Origin: Argyresthia goedartella
Lineage: Eukaryota > Arthropoda > Insecta > Lepidoptera > Argyresthiidae
Assembly: GCA_949825045.1 (NCBI GenBank)
Contig: OX463835.1
Coordinates: forward strand, 20,353,201-20,417,200
Direction of reading: 5' to 3'
DNA: 64,000 nt
Shown here: piece by piece, positions 10,740-20,552 of the stretch
How the letters are laid out: the number at the start of each line of letters is the position of its first letter
Position numbering within the stretch: the first letter of the stretch is position 1
Translations under genes and position numbers: made by a program
The notes under the pieces: generated by a model
Seen by the model: the letters and a program-made list of their open reading frames with translations, nothing else
Database searches by the model: none
What the model was told of the DNA's origin: nothing

Positions 10740-11300
10740 TAGTTAATGGACGCCCCCTTAAAATTACGGTGCCAGCTTATGCTCATGTACATCCTAGTCA
10801 ATGAACCATCTGACAGCTTATTAAACAGCCATACCGAAAGGAAGGCCATTTAGTGTACGCCGTTTATCGCAACATGTCAATTTTGTGCTTTGTTTTAAGA
10901 CGACTTGCGCTGAGGCTGGTCGCGTGGGCCTGATTCTGCTAATGTTCACTAATGGTCGAGGAAGGATGGTCTCTTCCTCATCTTGTCTCAATGTTTGAAA
11001 TATACTTACTATACCTCTCCCACCTCTTACGATAAATGGGGTAACAATATTCTATGCATGGTAATCAGATAAAGACGAAACACTCATTCATCGCAAGCAT
11101 TTCCTCATGGAACTGAGACTGGTGGCAGTAACAGCGGCAGCGGTGACATCAACAGAATTGTGCATCCCAAAACACCTGTCATTGCAACAATTATAATATA
11201 TGGAACCTGGCACAATTATAATGTATGGAAGTCAAAACTGGTGGCGCGGCCAGGAGTCCCGTGCTCAGCACTGAGACGCCTGTGGACTGCAGGATCTGCG
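10740..11300. other. non-coding stretch, nothing recognised
   Basis: Between the GT-rich minisatellite and a run of 16 G at 11303-11318 I see no repeat family or exon. A donor-like ATACTTAC (minus strand, near 11007) has no matching acceptor or reading frame. Short frames spanning the G run are chance. Confidence 0.35.
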
Positions 11301-11344
11301 ACGGGGGGGGGGGGGGGGAACTTTTGGGAATTTGTCAACGAAGT

Positions 11345-11455
11345 TTTCCAATAAGGGTTGGCAGAGGCCTGCGATCACGTTTAGCCGGTAACTCAATACC
11401 ACTTTATGCGTGACAGTGGGCTAACCCATCGCCGCATCTATGGAGTTATTAAAGG
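11345..11455 (+). repeat. interspersed repeat family G (GTTTAGCCGGTTA)
   Basis: Shared block: GGCAGAGGCxCxG...CGTTTAGCCGGTAACTC, then TGCGTGACAG-GGGCTA-CCCATCGCCGCA-CTATGGAG. The same order occurs at 37912-38025 and 36190-36300, with fragments at 29630-29700 and 42240-42290. No ORF or promoter boxes are seen. It is likely a non-autonomous element or LINE 3' region. Confidence 0.55.
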
Positions 11456-11524
11456 TTTCATATGCTACAAAAAGCTTTTAAGTTCATTATGAACACTTCC
11501 CATTATGACAACGTTCAGAATCAC

Positions 11525-12120
11525 AAGTTCCTATTTTGACTAGTTCCCAATTCGACCACTTGCTGATTTTACCAGTTCCCAATTCGACAGCTCGCTGATT
11601 TGACCAGTTCCCAATTCGACAACTTGCTTATTTGACCAGTTCCCAATTCGACATTTGACCAGTTACCAATTCGACAATTGCTTATTTGACCAGTCCCCAA
11701 TTCGACAACTTGCTTATTTGACCAGTTCCCAATTCGACAACTTGCTTATTTGACCAGTTCCCAATTCGACAACTTGCTTATTTGACCAGTTCCCAATTCG
11801 ACAACTTGCTTATTTGACCAGTTCCCAATTCGACATTTGACCAGTTCCCTATTCGACAACTTTCTTATTTGACCAGTTCCCAATTCGACATTTGACCAGT
11901 TCCCAATTAGACAACTTGCTTATTCGACCAGTTCCCAATTCGACAACATGATTATTTGACCAGTTCCCAATTCGACAACTTGCTTATTTGACCAGATTCC
12001 AATTCGACAACATGCTTATTTGACCAGTTCCCAATTCGACATTTGACCAGTCCCCAATTCGACATCTTGCTTATTTGACCACTTGCTAATTGGAACACTT
12101 CCCAATTCGACCACCGGCTA
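11525..12120 (+). repeat. 32-bp minisatellite TTTGACCAGTTCCCAATTCG
   Basis: A unit of 32 bases (TTTGACCAGTTCCCAATTCG plus ACAACTTGCTTA) repeats about 18 times, interspersed with shorter 22-base units that lack the ACTTGCTTATT part. Variation is higher at the edges (11525-11640 and 12060-12120) than in the middle. Since 32 is not a multiple of 3, the short minus-strand frame across it is a by-product. Confidence 0.85.
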
Positions 12121-12444
12121 ATTTGAGCAGACCGCATACCATACAGTTAGCTTTTTACTTAAATGTAACTAACTTAGTTACTCGTGGGCAGGCTATAAAG
12201 TTACAAAGTCTACTGAGAGAAGTTTCCAGTCATCTGTGGGGCCATAAAAAAGGCTCGCGATTTTGAACCTTGCTATTGAATATCGCTTGAAATACATTTC
12301 AAAACCTATGAAAAATAACCGGATTCCGGTCGCTCTCACAGACGAAGCGATAAGTTTGTAAAGTGGGTGTCCGCCGTCAAGGTAACAATACGGGGAGTGG
12401 TAAATTGAGAAGTTGTCCAAATGGGAACTTGTCATTATAAACAA

Positions 12445-12650
12445 ATATTTTAATATAGGCACAAAAATTGCTTCTGGCCCTACACTAGGATACCCTGTGT
12501 CGTGGGAACCAGAAACAGCGACATCACACACATATATAGGTAAACATAAAATACCTGGGGATTTTTTTTCTCTTTTATCCACATCCGGGGATCGACCTCG
12601 GGACCTCGCGCATGGTAGGCAGAGCCACAGTGCAACAGACGTCGTCACTA
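12445..12650 (-). mobile_element. SINE family A, full-length
   Basis: In minus orientation: tRNA-like head with TGGCTCTGCCTACCATGCGC and a diverged B box, then the body with GATGTCGCTGTTTCTGG and CACGACACAGGGTATCCTAG, then the tail. A T-rich run (12564-12571 on the plus strand) separates head and body, as in the other copies. Antisense open frames through this element are not genes. Confidence 0.75.
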
Positions 12651-13104
12651 TGAACCTCGTCGTAATGGGAACTGGTAGAATTGGCACAAAAATTGAAACA
12701 TGACAAAATGGGACGTGCAAATGGAACTAAAGGCAAAAATGCAGAAATAAAAACACAGCATGTAAATATCCCAGCGAAGCGAAATAGTAAGAAACAAGGA
12801 AACAATGCAAAGACGAGAGCCCGTTTTTGCTCCGCCGACGTCTGCAAAAACGAAAATCGGACCGGACCGTGCGGGGGGGAATAAATCAAAGCAAAGGTTG
12901 CTTTTAAAAAAATGATTTATTGTACGGACGGAGTGGTATGAAAGGAATTGGCTACTGGACTGGGTACTCGCAACAAATATACAGATCATATCACGAGTTG
13001 AAGCCTTACAAACAAAAGGGCGTCGATATCAGGATTGTTTTTCAGCAGTCATATTTTATCAACGTCGTAAAATGGACCAACGTTTAAGAACAATAAACAT
13101 AAAG

Positions 13105-13285
13105 ATTTACACATACATTGGTTCTGGCCCCTCACTAGGATACCCTGTGTCGTAGAAACCAGAAACAGCGACGTCACACACATCCAAGGGCCTTTTTTTT
13201 TTCTCTTTCCCCAGCCGGGGATCGAACCCGGGACCTCTCGCATGGTAGGCAGAGCCACAGCCGCTGCGCCACAGAGGTCGTCAAC
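13105..13285 (-). mobile_element. SINE family A, full-length
   Basis: Read on the minus strand, the head contains CTGTGGCGCAGCGGCTGTGG (A-box region) and the consensus B box GGTTCGATCCC. The body has the family's CGCTGTTTCTGGTTxC and GGGTATCCTAGTG blocks. It is one of the best-preserved heads in the window. Confidence 0.8.
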
Positions 13286-13359
13286 AATGTGCCGTGACGT
13301 CTCAACACAATGTTTCCATACAACGAACCATCAAAAAAACGTTTGGACAGTTCATAAAA

Positions 13360-13415
13360 ATGGGTAAGGTGCAGGGTGGACTCGGATACGAAGGGTTCCG
13401 CCGTACCATCGTGCA
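13360..13415 (+). mobile_element. Helitron-like element, end fragment
   Basis: A decayed end GGTGCAGGGTGGACTCGGA followed by ACGAAGGGTTCCGCCGTACC. Only this end is present. Confidence 0.45.
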
Positions 13416-13503
13416 AGAAAACTTAACAACAAAAACTAAAATAGATAAATATTATGTCCGCACGTGGATTCGAACACAGAACTCAAAGATTGCAAAACCG
13501 ATA

Positions 13504-13705
13504 TAATAATAACATCTTGGACACTATTTACACACATTGATCTAGCCCCAAACTAGGATTCCCTGTATCTTGGGTACTAGACAACCCGGGAACCTTAACT
13601 TCGTAGGCAGGGTCGTATGCGTATCGTTGTCTAGTACCCAAAATACAGGGAATCCTAGTTTGGGTCTAGATCAATGTGTGTAAATAGTGTCCAAGGTATT
13701 ATTAG
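13504..13705. repeat. inverted pair of SINE family B tails
   Basis: Tail sequences of SINE family B lie head to head. 13504-13585 is the complement of 13626-13702, sharing GATCTAG, ACTAGGATTCCCTGTAT and TACTAGACAAC. The 40-base spacer still holds part of a SINE head (TTCGTAGGCAGGGTCG). Two insertions in opposite orientation, or one insertion followed by inverted duplication, would explain it. The RNA would form a stem of about 80 base pairs. Confidence 0.75.
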
Positions 13706-13760
13706 TTAAGTTATAGGGTCCCCTTCGGCACCCTTCGGGTACGGAGCCCTTGGAAGTGTC
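13705..13760 (-). mobile_element. Helitron-like element, hairpin end fragment
   Basis: AGGGTCCCCTTCGGCACCC followed by TTCGGGTACGGAGCCCTTGG is a decayed copy of the hairpin end GGGTTCCGTACCC...GGGTACGGAACCC of the Helitron-like family. Confidence 0.4.
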
Positions 13761-13799
13761 CATGTTGAGTTGACTACCATTGCCTAGTATAAGCCAATT

Positions 13800-13925
13800 A
13801 TTCATCTTTTCGACGCATCTCGCTGGATGCGGTTAGCACAGGACCGAGCGGACTGGTGCTATATAGAAGATGCCTGTGCCCCGCGGTGGGGCGATGTGGG
13901 CTGAGTATGATGATGATGATGATGA
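13800..13925 (+). pseudogene. LINE ORF2 C-terminal scrap plus GAT tail
   Basis: The frame reads DASRWMRLAQDRADW followed by a CAPRWGDVG-like stretch. Sequences of this kind, ending in W-x-R-A-x-DR-x-W, close the second ORF of several insect non-LTR retrotransposons. It ends in a GATGAT microsatellite (13904-13923). A second copy is at 36725-36840. Confidence 0.5.
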
Positions 13926-14271
13926 TCATTATCGGGACGAACTGTTGCTTAAATAATGTTTGGGTGTTATTTAACCAGCTAATTTAACCTTTCGAGGCCT
14001 GGACCTGGTAATGAGGCATCGAGATTTTAAACTTCATGCTATTTTAACAAAATTCAAAACCTATAACAGCATAGTGACGTCACTAGGGCAAAGGGGGTTA
14101 AACTACCAGTTTCTTCTTCAAAATTGATTAATTCACCACTGAATTAACAGGTCAGCATTAATTTTAAGCGCCTTATAAATATTTTTAAGCAACTATTGTA
14201 TTGTAATACAAGCTACGGTTAATATTACTAAGCATCATGATAATTCTATAGCAACTAAAATAGTATAATGC

Positions 14272-14684
14272 CAGCTTTTTAGGGTTCCGTACCCGAAGGG
14301 TTCCAAACGGGACCCTATTACTAAGACTTCGCTGTCCCTCCGTCCGTCCGTCTGTCACCAGGCTGTATCTCAAGAACCTAGCTAGCTAGAGAGTTGAAAT
14401 TTTCACAGATTATGTATTTCTGTTGCCGCTATAACAACAAATACTAAAAAACAGGATAAAATAAATATTTAAGGGGGCTTCCATACAACAATACCACATA
14501 CAAACTTCTGGATGCACCTGGTTACGTACATGGAGTGTGAAAGTAACCGCACCAATAACTTTGTAAACAATATTTTGCTGTGTAAAATCCCAACTATTCA
14601 CTCCACACCATCGCTTCCATTGAACGGTGGTACGGAACCCTTCGTGCGCGATTTAGACTCGCACTTGACCGGTTTTTTATAATA
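14272..14684 (-). mobile_element. Helitron-like non-autonomous element, complete
   Basis: Plus-strand order: TTTTTAGGGTTCCGTACCC, second block AGGGTTCC, GTCC microsatellite (14337-14351), CACCAGGCTGTATCTCAAGA, ATGTATTTCTGTTGCCGCTA, then GGTGGTACGGAACCCTTCGT and ACTCGCACTTGACCGG. On the minus strand the element ends in a potential hairpin followed by CCCTAAAAA. A hairpin just before a CTRR end is the Helitron hallmark. The family resembles the short Lepidoptera-wide elements known as Lep1, but I cannot check that name. Confidence 0.65.
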
Positions 14685-14764
14685 AGTGAATCAATTGCAT
14701 CTACAAAATAATTTTAACTTGATTCTTAGTCACCTCTTTTTTAAATGCTGGCATTTCAACATTA

Positions 14765-14950
14765 ACATTTACATATAGGCACATACATTGCTTCTGGCCC
14801 CCCTGGTCGTGGGTACCAGAAACAGCGACGTCACACACATATAAACATCCAAGACCTGGAGTATTTTTTTGCCCCCAGCCGGGGATCGAATCCGGGACTC
14901 TCGTATGGTGGTAGGCAGTACCACAACCGCTGCGCCACAGAGGTCGTCAC
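14765..14950 (-). mobile_element. SINE family A, full-length
   Basis: Minus-strand head with CTGTGGCGCAGCGGTTGTGG and B box GATTCGATCCCCGG, then body and tail as in the other family A copies. A short deletion removes the TACACTAGGAT part seen elsewhere. Confidence 0.75.
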
Positions 14951-14999
14951 AAGTAATTGATGACTGAATCTACGAGCTAGATTCGCATTATTATTTCGA

Positions 15000-15480
15000 A
15001 ATCGGCCTAGCTGCGGCTACTACGGGGCTGTAGCGCACCTACGCTCGCCTCGGCAGCCTCGGCCACTCCGTCTCGCTCGGTGCGCAGCAGAGCGCGTCGC
15101 CTCCGCCCCTCCGTGCCTCCGGCTCATAAAAAACACTCTAGGGTTAGCCACAAGACTGCCTAGGAAGTTGGATTCTCTTATTCGGATTTTCTATTCTATT
15201 CGATCTAAAATCGTCGAAAAACGAGGAAAAACATGCAAATTTCCACGAAAAAAATTGTTGTTAAAACGATTTAGTTGCTGAATAAATAAATTAAATTATT
15301 GAATTGGAGGCTAGAATTTGATTTTATTACCGGACAGAAGTTGAATCTCTAATATATATACAGAATTTACCGCGAGACATTATCAATTTTGATGCTAAGT
15401 ATTTACCGGTAGCGTAATTATATTAATTCTTGTTTGTGAGTTGGCGCTGAAAGTTTAATATTCTGTTGCGGCTGTAAAGA
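15000..15480. other. CpG-rich patch and AT-rich flank
   Basis: 15005-15125 is markedly richer in CpG than its surroundings (CGCTCGCCTCGGCAGCCTCGG, then TCCGCCCCTCCGTGCC). It has no exon boundaries or recognisable protein. It may be the end of an unrecognised mobile element. The rest, to 15480, is AT-rich with nothing identified. Confidence 0.3.
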
Positions 15481-15490
15481 TGATGAATTA

Positions 15491-16159
15491 ATACAGGGTG
15501 ACATTTAATTAGCTGACCATAATTTGGGGAATTATAGTACGCATCAATATGAACAACTTTGCCAAAGAAACATATGGTCCCTAAATGAAAAAAATAATCG
15601 TCCCTCAGTACATTGTCCCGATCAGCTGATTACAAGTTACCATGAGAGACGCTTTTTAGGGTTCCGTACCCAACGGGTAAGAACGAAACCCTATTACTAA
15701 GACTTCGCTGTCCGTCCGTCCGTCCGTCCGTCCGTCTGTCACCAGGCTGTATCTCAAGAACCTAGCTAGCTAGAGTTGAAATTTTCACAGATTATGTATT
15801 TCTGTTGCCGCTATAACAACAAATACAAAAAAACAGGATAAAAGAAATATTTAAGGGGGCTCCCATACAACAATTCTTTCAATACCACATACAAACTTAT
15901 GGATGCACCTGGTTACGTACATGGAGTGTGAAAGTAACCGCACCAACAACTTTGTAAACAATATTTTGCTGTGTAAAATCCAAACTATTCACTCCACACC
16001 ATCGCTTCCATTGAACGGTGGTACGGAACCCTTCGTGCGCGATTTAGACTCGCACTTGACCTTTTTTTTTACGACCATGTTTCTTGGGGAAAGTTGTTCA
16101 TAATTATGGGTACTGTCATTCCCCAAAATATGGTCGGCTAATTCAATGTCACATTGTAT
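15491..16159. mobile_element. foldback MITE of the 4480-4750 family, split by insertion
   Basis: The left arm (ATACAGGGTGACATTTAATT) lies at 15491-15649 and the right arm (GGTCGGCTAATTCAATGTCA, then ATTGTAT) at 16067-16159. Between them sits a complete Helitron-like element. Removing the insert gives the same length and order as the intact copy, so the MITE is older than the insert. Confidence 0.8.
15650..16066 (-). mobile_element. Helitron-like element nested in a MITE
   Basis: It is nearly identical in layout to 14272-14684, with a longer GTCC microsatellite (15712-15736). The intact MITE at 4480-4750 provides the empty site, so the edges can be placed within a few bases: the insert starts near GCTTTTTAGGG and ends near CGCACTTGACC. 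The expected A/T insertion dinucleotide is not clear at the edges. Confidence 0.7.
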
Positions 16160-16334
16160 AACAGAAGCTGTACCACTAACTTGTTGCTTGCATACAAAAA
16201 ACACCGTAGGTTGCAGGTGCTAAAGAAAACCTTTTATACTGCACTTATAATATCCCTTAGTTTTACCTAAATAAATATTATAATGGTGGTGTCATACTTC
16301 CCTAACAAGAGAAAGTTGGTATACTGGTTGGTTG

Positions 16335-16439
16335 GTTTACATCAAAACAAAACAGCGTTTAATCTAAAAACAAACGTCAAATCCCATACATTTTTATTTT
16401 TAAACAAGTGTTGACCAGTGGTTTATTTTTTTGTGGTAA
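16335..16439. mobile_element. short foldback MITE, TTACCACAAAAAA family, copy 2
   Basis: The right end GTTTATTTTTTTGTGGTAA is intact and the left end is decayed. The interior AACAAACGTCAAATCCCATAC matches the copy at 3899-4004. It lies about 150 bases downstream of da exon 2 in the sense of transcription. Confidence 0.55.
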
Positions 16440-16592
16440 GCCCCTAAGTGAGCATTTAACTCCGTTTGTCCCAACAATAGGACGAGATAAGCGGCCAAAA
16501 TGTACCTATTAGGTGTAAATATAATTTGTAAGCACTGACATTATGAAAGATCCAGAAATAGTTTAACATCGTTATTAAATCAAATAACTTAC

Positions 16593-16645
16593 CATTCCAT
16601 TGTCCATGCCCCCATAAGGTGACTGGTATCCCGCCTTTTCTGTGA
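16593..16645 (-). CDS. da: daughterless, second coding exon (53 nt)
   Basis: On the minus strand a T-rich tract ending ATTGCAG precedes 16645 and GTAAGT follows 16593, both near-consensus splice sites. The exon enters in phase 1: two bases complete a codon begun in exon 1, then 17 codons read TEKAGYQSPYGGMDNGM, and it ends in phase 0. This phase matches the end of exon 1 at 50414. From memory, Drosophila Daughterless has a related stretch (YHSPYG ... ENGM) a short distance after its conserved N-terminus, which supports the link. The exon is small and carries no domain by itself. The bHLH and activation domains would be further downstream, beyond the left edge. A different gene is possible, but the phase and the sequence resemblance make da the best reading. 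Confidence 0.75.
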
Positions 16646-16959
16646 CTGCAATAAAAAATCACAAATAAAAATATTAAAAAAAAACAACAAAATAATAATT
16701 TTGGTGCCACGCGTTCCTCGAGCTAAGTGCCACATGAAATTCGACCATATTGTTTATCCGTGTTACGCCATTTGTTATAAAAACCGCACTTTATTCGACA
16801 GCCCTATGTATAGGGTTATCACTTCAGAATTAATAAAAATACAAGAGCACCGCCACTCAAACTAAATGTCCCGGAAAACCATTCGGAGATTATATTTCTA
16901 ATCCCAGAGGGTAGATTATGAATCAATCTACCAAACCGTCAAATCACAATAGGAATGTC

Positions 16960-17270
16960 GGGAAAAAAACCCCGTCTATTCTTCCGTCAGCCCTAAATCT
17001 GGGGTAGGGTTGCCATTCAAAGGAAGGGATTAAAACTATAACATTATCCCCATCGGTTTTCCAACTACCCCATGCTAGTTGTAGACTACCTATAGGTCGT
17101 CTGTATGACAGGCAGACATAGGCCAATCACAACACGATAATTTGACACTAGTTGTCTTTTATTGAGACTTAGCTTGTTGATGCGATTTCTATGTTAGTAT
17201 TTCCTATATGTCCGAATTACATGAACAGGCTTCGTACTGCTCACAGCTCCCGACACCAATGATCGCGCTC
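16960..17270. other. intron sequence, nothing recognised
   Basis: No repeat family shared with the rest of the window and no exon signals were found. Confidence 0.3.
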
Positions 17271-17272
17271 AG

Positions 17273-17422
17273 TGGCTCAAGCAGTAATAATTCATTACCA
17301 GAGCGAAAGTGTTGAGTTCAGATAAAATGAACCTACATAAGGTTCGTACTGTCTGTGACTCTTACGTACAATGACATACATTGTACGTAAGAGTTTTCGA
17401 CGCGTAATTATTCCTGCTTCCT
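17273..17422. mobile_element. small MITE, ends AAGCAGGAATAA, copy 2
   Basis: It has the same ends and internal GAGTTCAGATAAAATGAACC block as 1788-1920. An extra internal dyad, TTACGTACAATG and CATTGTACGTAA (17364-17393), is present here only. Confidence 0.55.
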
Positions 17423-17607
17423 ACACCGATTGGTCAACAACGCGAAGATCCTTCAAATAATCAATTTAATTGGGATTGCGATATAAATTTCTGGATTTCA
17501 GAGATAGAGAATAGACTGTTAAGCAATATGAGTGGATGTCTATTGGTTAACGATGTTGATAATCTATGAACGCGACCAATGAGCATACTCAAAGACTGCT
17601 CAAATGT

Positions 17608-18332
17608 CATACTGGGGCGCAGTCGTTTCCCGAGTGAGAGACGGTGACAGCATTACATTGTGCCATACTGGGGCGCAGTCGTTTCCCGAGGGAGAGACGG
17701 TGACAGCATTACATTGTATCATACTGGGGGAGCAGTCGTTTCCCGAGGTAGAGACGGTGACAGCATTACATTTTGCCATACTGGGGCGCAGTCGTTTCCC
17801 GAGGGAGAGACGGTGACAGCATTACATTGTGCCATACTGGGGCGCAGTCGTTTCCCGAGTGAGAGACGGTGACAGCATTATACATTATGTCATTCTGGGG
17901 CGCAGTCGTTTCCCGAGGGAGAGACGGTGACAGCATTACATTGTGCCATACTGGGGCGCAGTCGTTTCCCGAGGAAGAGACGGTGACAGCATTACATTGT
18001 ATCATACTGGGGCGCAGTCGTTTCCCGAGGGAGAGACGGTGACAGCATTACATTGTGCCATACTGGGGCGCAGTCGTTTCCCGAGTGAGAGACGGTGACA
18101 GCATTACATTGTATCATACTGGGGCGCAGACGTTTCCCGAGTGAGAGACGGTGACAGCATTACATTGTGTCATACTGGGGCGCAGTCGTTTCCCGAGTGA
18201 GAGACGGTGACCGCATTACATTGTATCATACTGGGGCGCAGTCGTTTCCCGAGTGAGAGACGGTGACAGCATTACATTGTGTCATACTGGGGCGCAGACG
18301 TTTCCCGAGTGAGAGAAGGTGACAGCATTACT
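17608..18332 (+). repeat. 56-bp minisatellite, 13 units
   Basis: The unit is ATACTGGGGCGCAGTCGTTT, then CCCGAGTGAGAGACGGTGAC, then AGCATTACATTGTGTC. Starts fall at about 17611, 17667, 17723, 17780, 17836, 17894, 17950, 18006, 18062, 18118, 18174, 18230 and 18286. Units differ at a few sites (GTGAGAG or GGGAGAG; GTGCC, GTATC or GTGTC before ATACTGG), giving mosaic variants that suggest unequal exchange. It is GC-richer and more CpG-rich than the flanks. The open frames across it exist only because units lack stops in some frames. Confidence 0.9.
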
Positions 18333-18383
18333 TGGTTATCGATCGTGAATTCGGCGCAAAGCTCTATAAAAGACTACACGTCG

Positions 18384-18478
18384 CGCCAAGTTTCATTGGC
18401 TCTGAGCGAGCTGAGTCCTCTCTCGCATAGGATGAGAGAGAGAGAGGTGACAGCCCGCTCAGAGGCAATGAAACTTGG
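18384..18478. mobile_element. foldback MITE GCCAAGTTTC...GAAACTTGG, copy 1
   Basis: Arms GCCAAGTTTCATTGGCTCTG and CAGAGGCAATGAAACTTGG are inverse complements over about 25 bases, with an interior of GAGA/TCTC-rich sequence. The same element is at 56784-56894. It starts about 50 bases after the 56-bp array. Confidence 0.7.
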
Positions 18479-18864
18479 AACGAACTGTATTCTCCGGTCG
18501 CCAGTAAATTGCCGAGACACCATTATGTAAATAGACTTTATAATCGTAGGCGTAATTGTCAGAATTTATTTAACAAAACCCATTATTTACACATTCTAAT
18601 GAACCGCTCTCGGGCCTTAATAATGCCCCCGCCCGCCGCGCTCCCCTCCTTTCCCCCCACTTTTGTCTTCTGTAGCCGGAGAAGATTGTTCGTCATTAGG
18701 TCTAATTTGAGAAAGACTCAAGTCAGTAAGATGTTTTTGCATAGTGTATCTTTCCCTTCGAGATTAAGACAATAACGCCCGGTTTCCGAAAGTAAAGTTA
18801 GCTGTGACAACAAACAACTGTGACAACTCATTTTAACCAATCACGTGCCGTTATTTTTAATTCA

Positions 18865-19130
18865 TATTCACATTCATATTCTTTATTGCACAGAAAACAT
18901 AGATAAACAGACAGTTACAATAAATTTTATAGGCAAAGGCGAGCTTATCTCTAAAAAGAGATTTCTTCCAGCAAACCTGGGCAAGACAGGAGTGTTTCTG
19001 AAAAAGGACAGTCCTAGTGCGCAATAAAACTGTATACATACGTACGAAAATTACTTTTAAAATATAAATAAAATATACCTAATAAAAAATATATATATCT
19101 CAACTATATAAAATACACTAGATAGCATGC
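18865..19130 (-). mobile_element. LINE 3' untranslated fragment
   Basis: It shares TTCTTTATTGCACAGAAAACA, GGCAAAGGCGAGCTTATCTC and the TAAAAAGAGATTTCTT block with the 3' UTR of the LINE at 62288-63405, in the same orientation. The coding part is absent. Confidence 0.6.
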
Positions 19131-19441
19131 ACATATATAAACTACAAAATATCATACATATACTTACATAAATATGATAATTACACTTCGATTGATCGCT
19201 TGTTACATTTGACCACTCTTTCAGAAACTGAGGGCTTAGGTTTCAGTTCCGAAAGGCCGGAACTTCCGATTGCTTTTACAATTCAGGTTCCGAAAGTTGT
19301 CAATCGGATGTTTTATCGGAGCTGGAAACGAGCGAGAAGAAACTGGCTTATTTAGGTCACATAAATAGCATAAACATCGTTTTGTAAAAATAATCACTTT
19401 TATTATAATGCTCTAAGTTTTTTTTATTGACCAATCTCAAT

Positions 19442-19694
19442 GGGAAATATTAAACTGCACATCAAAAATAGTGATTTGCGCGACAAATATCCCTTATATT
19501 TGTTGCGGTAGCTTAGGTGAAGGGTAAAGGGATGAGCGAACCAAAGCCCCCTTTATCCTTCGTGTTAGGTTTAACATGTAAATAGTTAAAACATGAACTT
19601 AAGTACTCATTAAATATTTAAAACATAAAAAGTGTTTTTGCTGATCTGTTTTTGCTGTGCAAATCAGTATTTTTGATGTGCGATTAAATACTAG
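19442..19694 (-). mobile_element. foldback MITE, GGGAAATATTAAACTGCACA end, copy 1
   Basis: Ends GGGAAATATTAAACTGCACA and, inverted, TTTTTGATGTGCGATTAAATA define a 250-base element with the interior CACGAAGGATAAAGGGGGC in reverse. It is the same family as 33988-34238 and 38745-38992 and the partial copy at 29209-29335. Confidence 0.7.
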
Positions 19695-19939
19695 CCAATC
19701 TGAATTATGTTGCATTGTTGTTGTTATATTTGATTAATTTTCTGGTCCATTTTTTTTTAATTGGTTTGTGCCGTAAAATGAATAGATGATTCAGTAAGAT
19801 TTTTTCCTTTCTGCCTTTAACTCCATCTCCGACACCGGTTCCGATTCTGGTTCCGGGTCCGATTCTGGTACCGGTACCGATAAAACCACTTGCGTCACAT
19901 CACATCCCTAATTATAACTTTGCCTATGCCACCCCGTAC

Positions 19940-20095
19940 GGGAAAGGCATGTGTTATGTTATATTATAAATTGGACGACCTCTAGGGCACAGCGGTCGAG
20001 GTTCAGCCGCACAAGCGAGTTACCGGGTTCGAAACACGGCTGGAGAAGAAAAAATGTGGCCATGTGTGAGTCGGACTCGCCCATGAAGGGTTCCG
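19940..20095 (+). mobile_element. tRNA-like SINE head joined to a Helitron-like end
   Basis: 19970-20040 has a tRNA-like head (GGCACAGCGGTCGAGGTTCA and B box GGGTTCGAAACAC). Immediately after come GTGTGAGTCGGACTCG and GAAGGGTTCCG, the end of the Helitron-like family. Both parts are truncated. Confidence 0.45.
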
Positions 20096-20499
20096 TTGTA
20101 AGTAATTATGTGACTGGATGTTTGTGTTGTAACTTTGTTTTCAGTGTTTGTATGAATGACAAAGTTATACACACTTCATATATTTTTTGTAGATTTTTCA
20201 CTCTCTTACTTTAAAAGTTTGGGGCACACATTTTTCCACTTTGGAAGGGTCTGTCTCTTTAACGATTTACTTTGAGGAAAAATGGTTTGAGGAACCTTAA
20301 CGTAATTTTTAAGGAACTATCTTATAGACACCCCACACATATATGTTTGATGAACAAAAAATATTTAGTTTCAGTTATATGTATAGGGAACCCTTTAATT
20401 TATTAACTTCTCTTGAGAAGTTATTATAATAGGTCTGAAAATTGAAATAGGTAATTTTGTGTTTTCTTTACGTTTTAAGACCTGGAGAATCATTTGCAA

Positions 20500-20514
20500 T
20501 CATTTTTAGAGTGA

Positions 20515-20552
<38 letters not shown>

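Noticed and set aside
11000..11060. Minus-strand donor GTAAGTAT as da exon 3
   Set aside because: The sequence before it has no acceptor in the required phase and no resemblance to E-protein sequence.
12193..12720. 175-codon minus-strand open frame as a gene
   Set aside because: It runs through SINE family A and its flank; the protein has no known domain and the frame depends on the SINE sequence.
17604..18005. Repetitive proteins on both strands of the 56-bp array
   Set aside because: The unit length is not a multiple of 3, so the frames are by-products of stop-poor repeat units. There is no start context or splice site.
17608..18332. CRISPR-like array
   Set aside because: Units are contiguous without unique spacers and the genome is eukaryotic.
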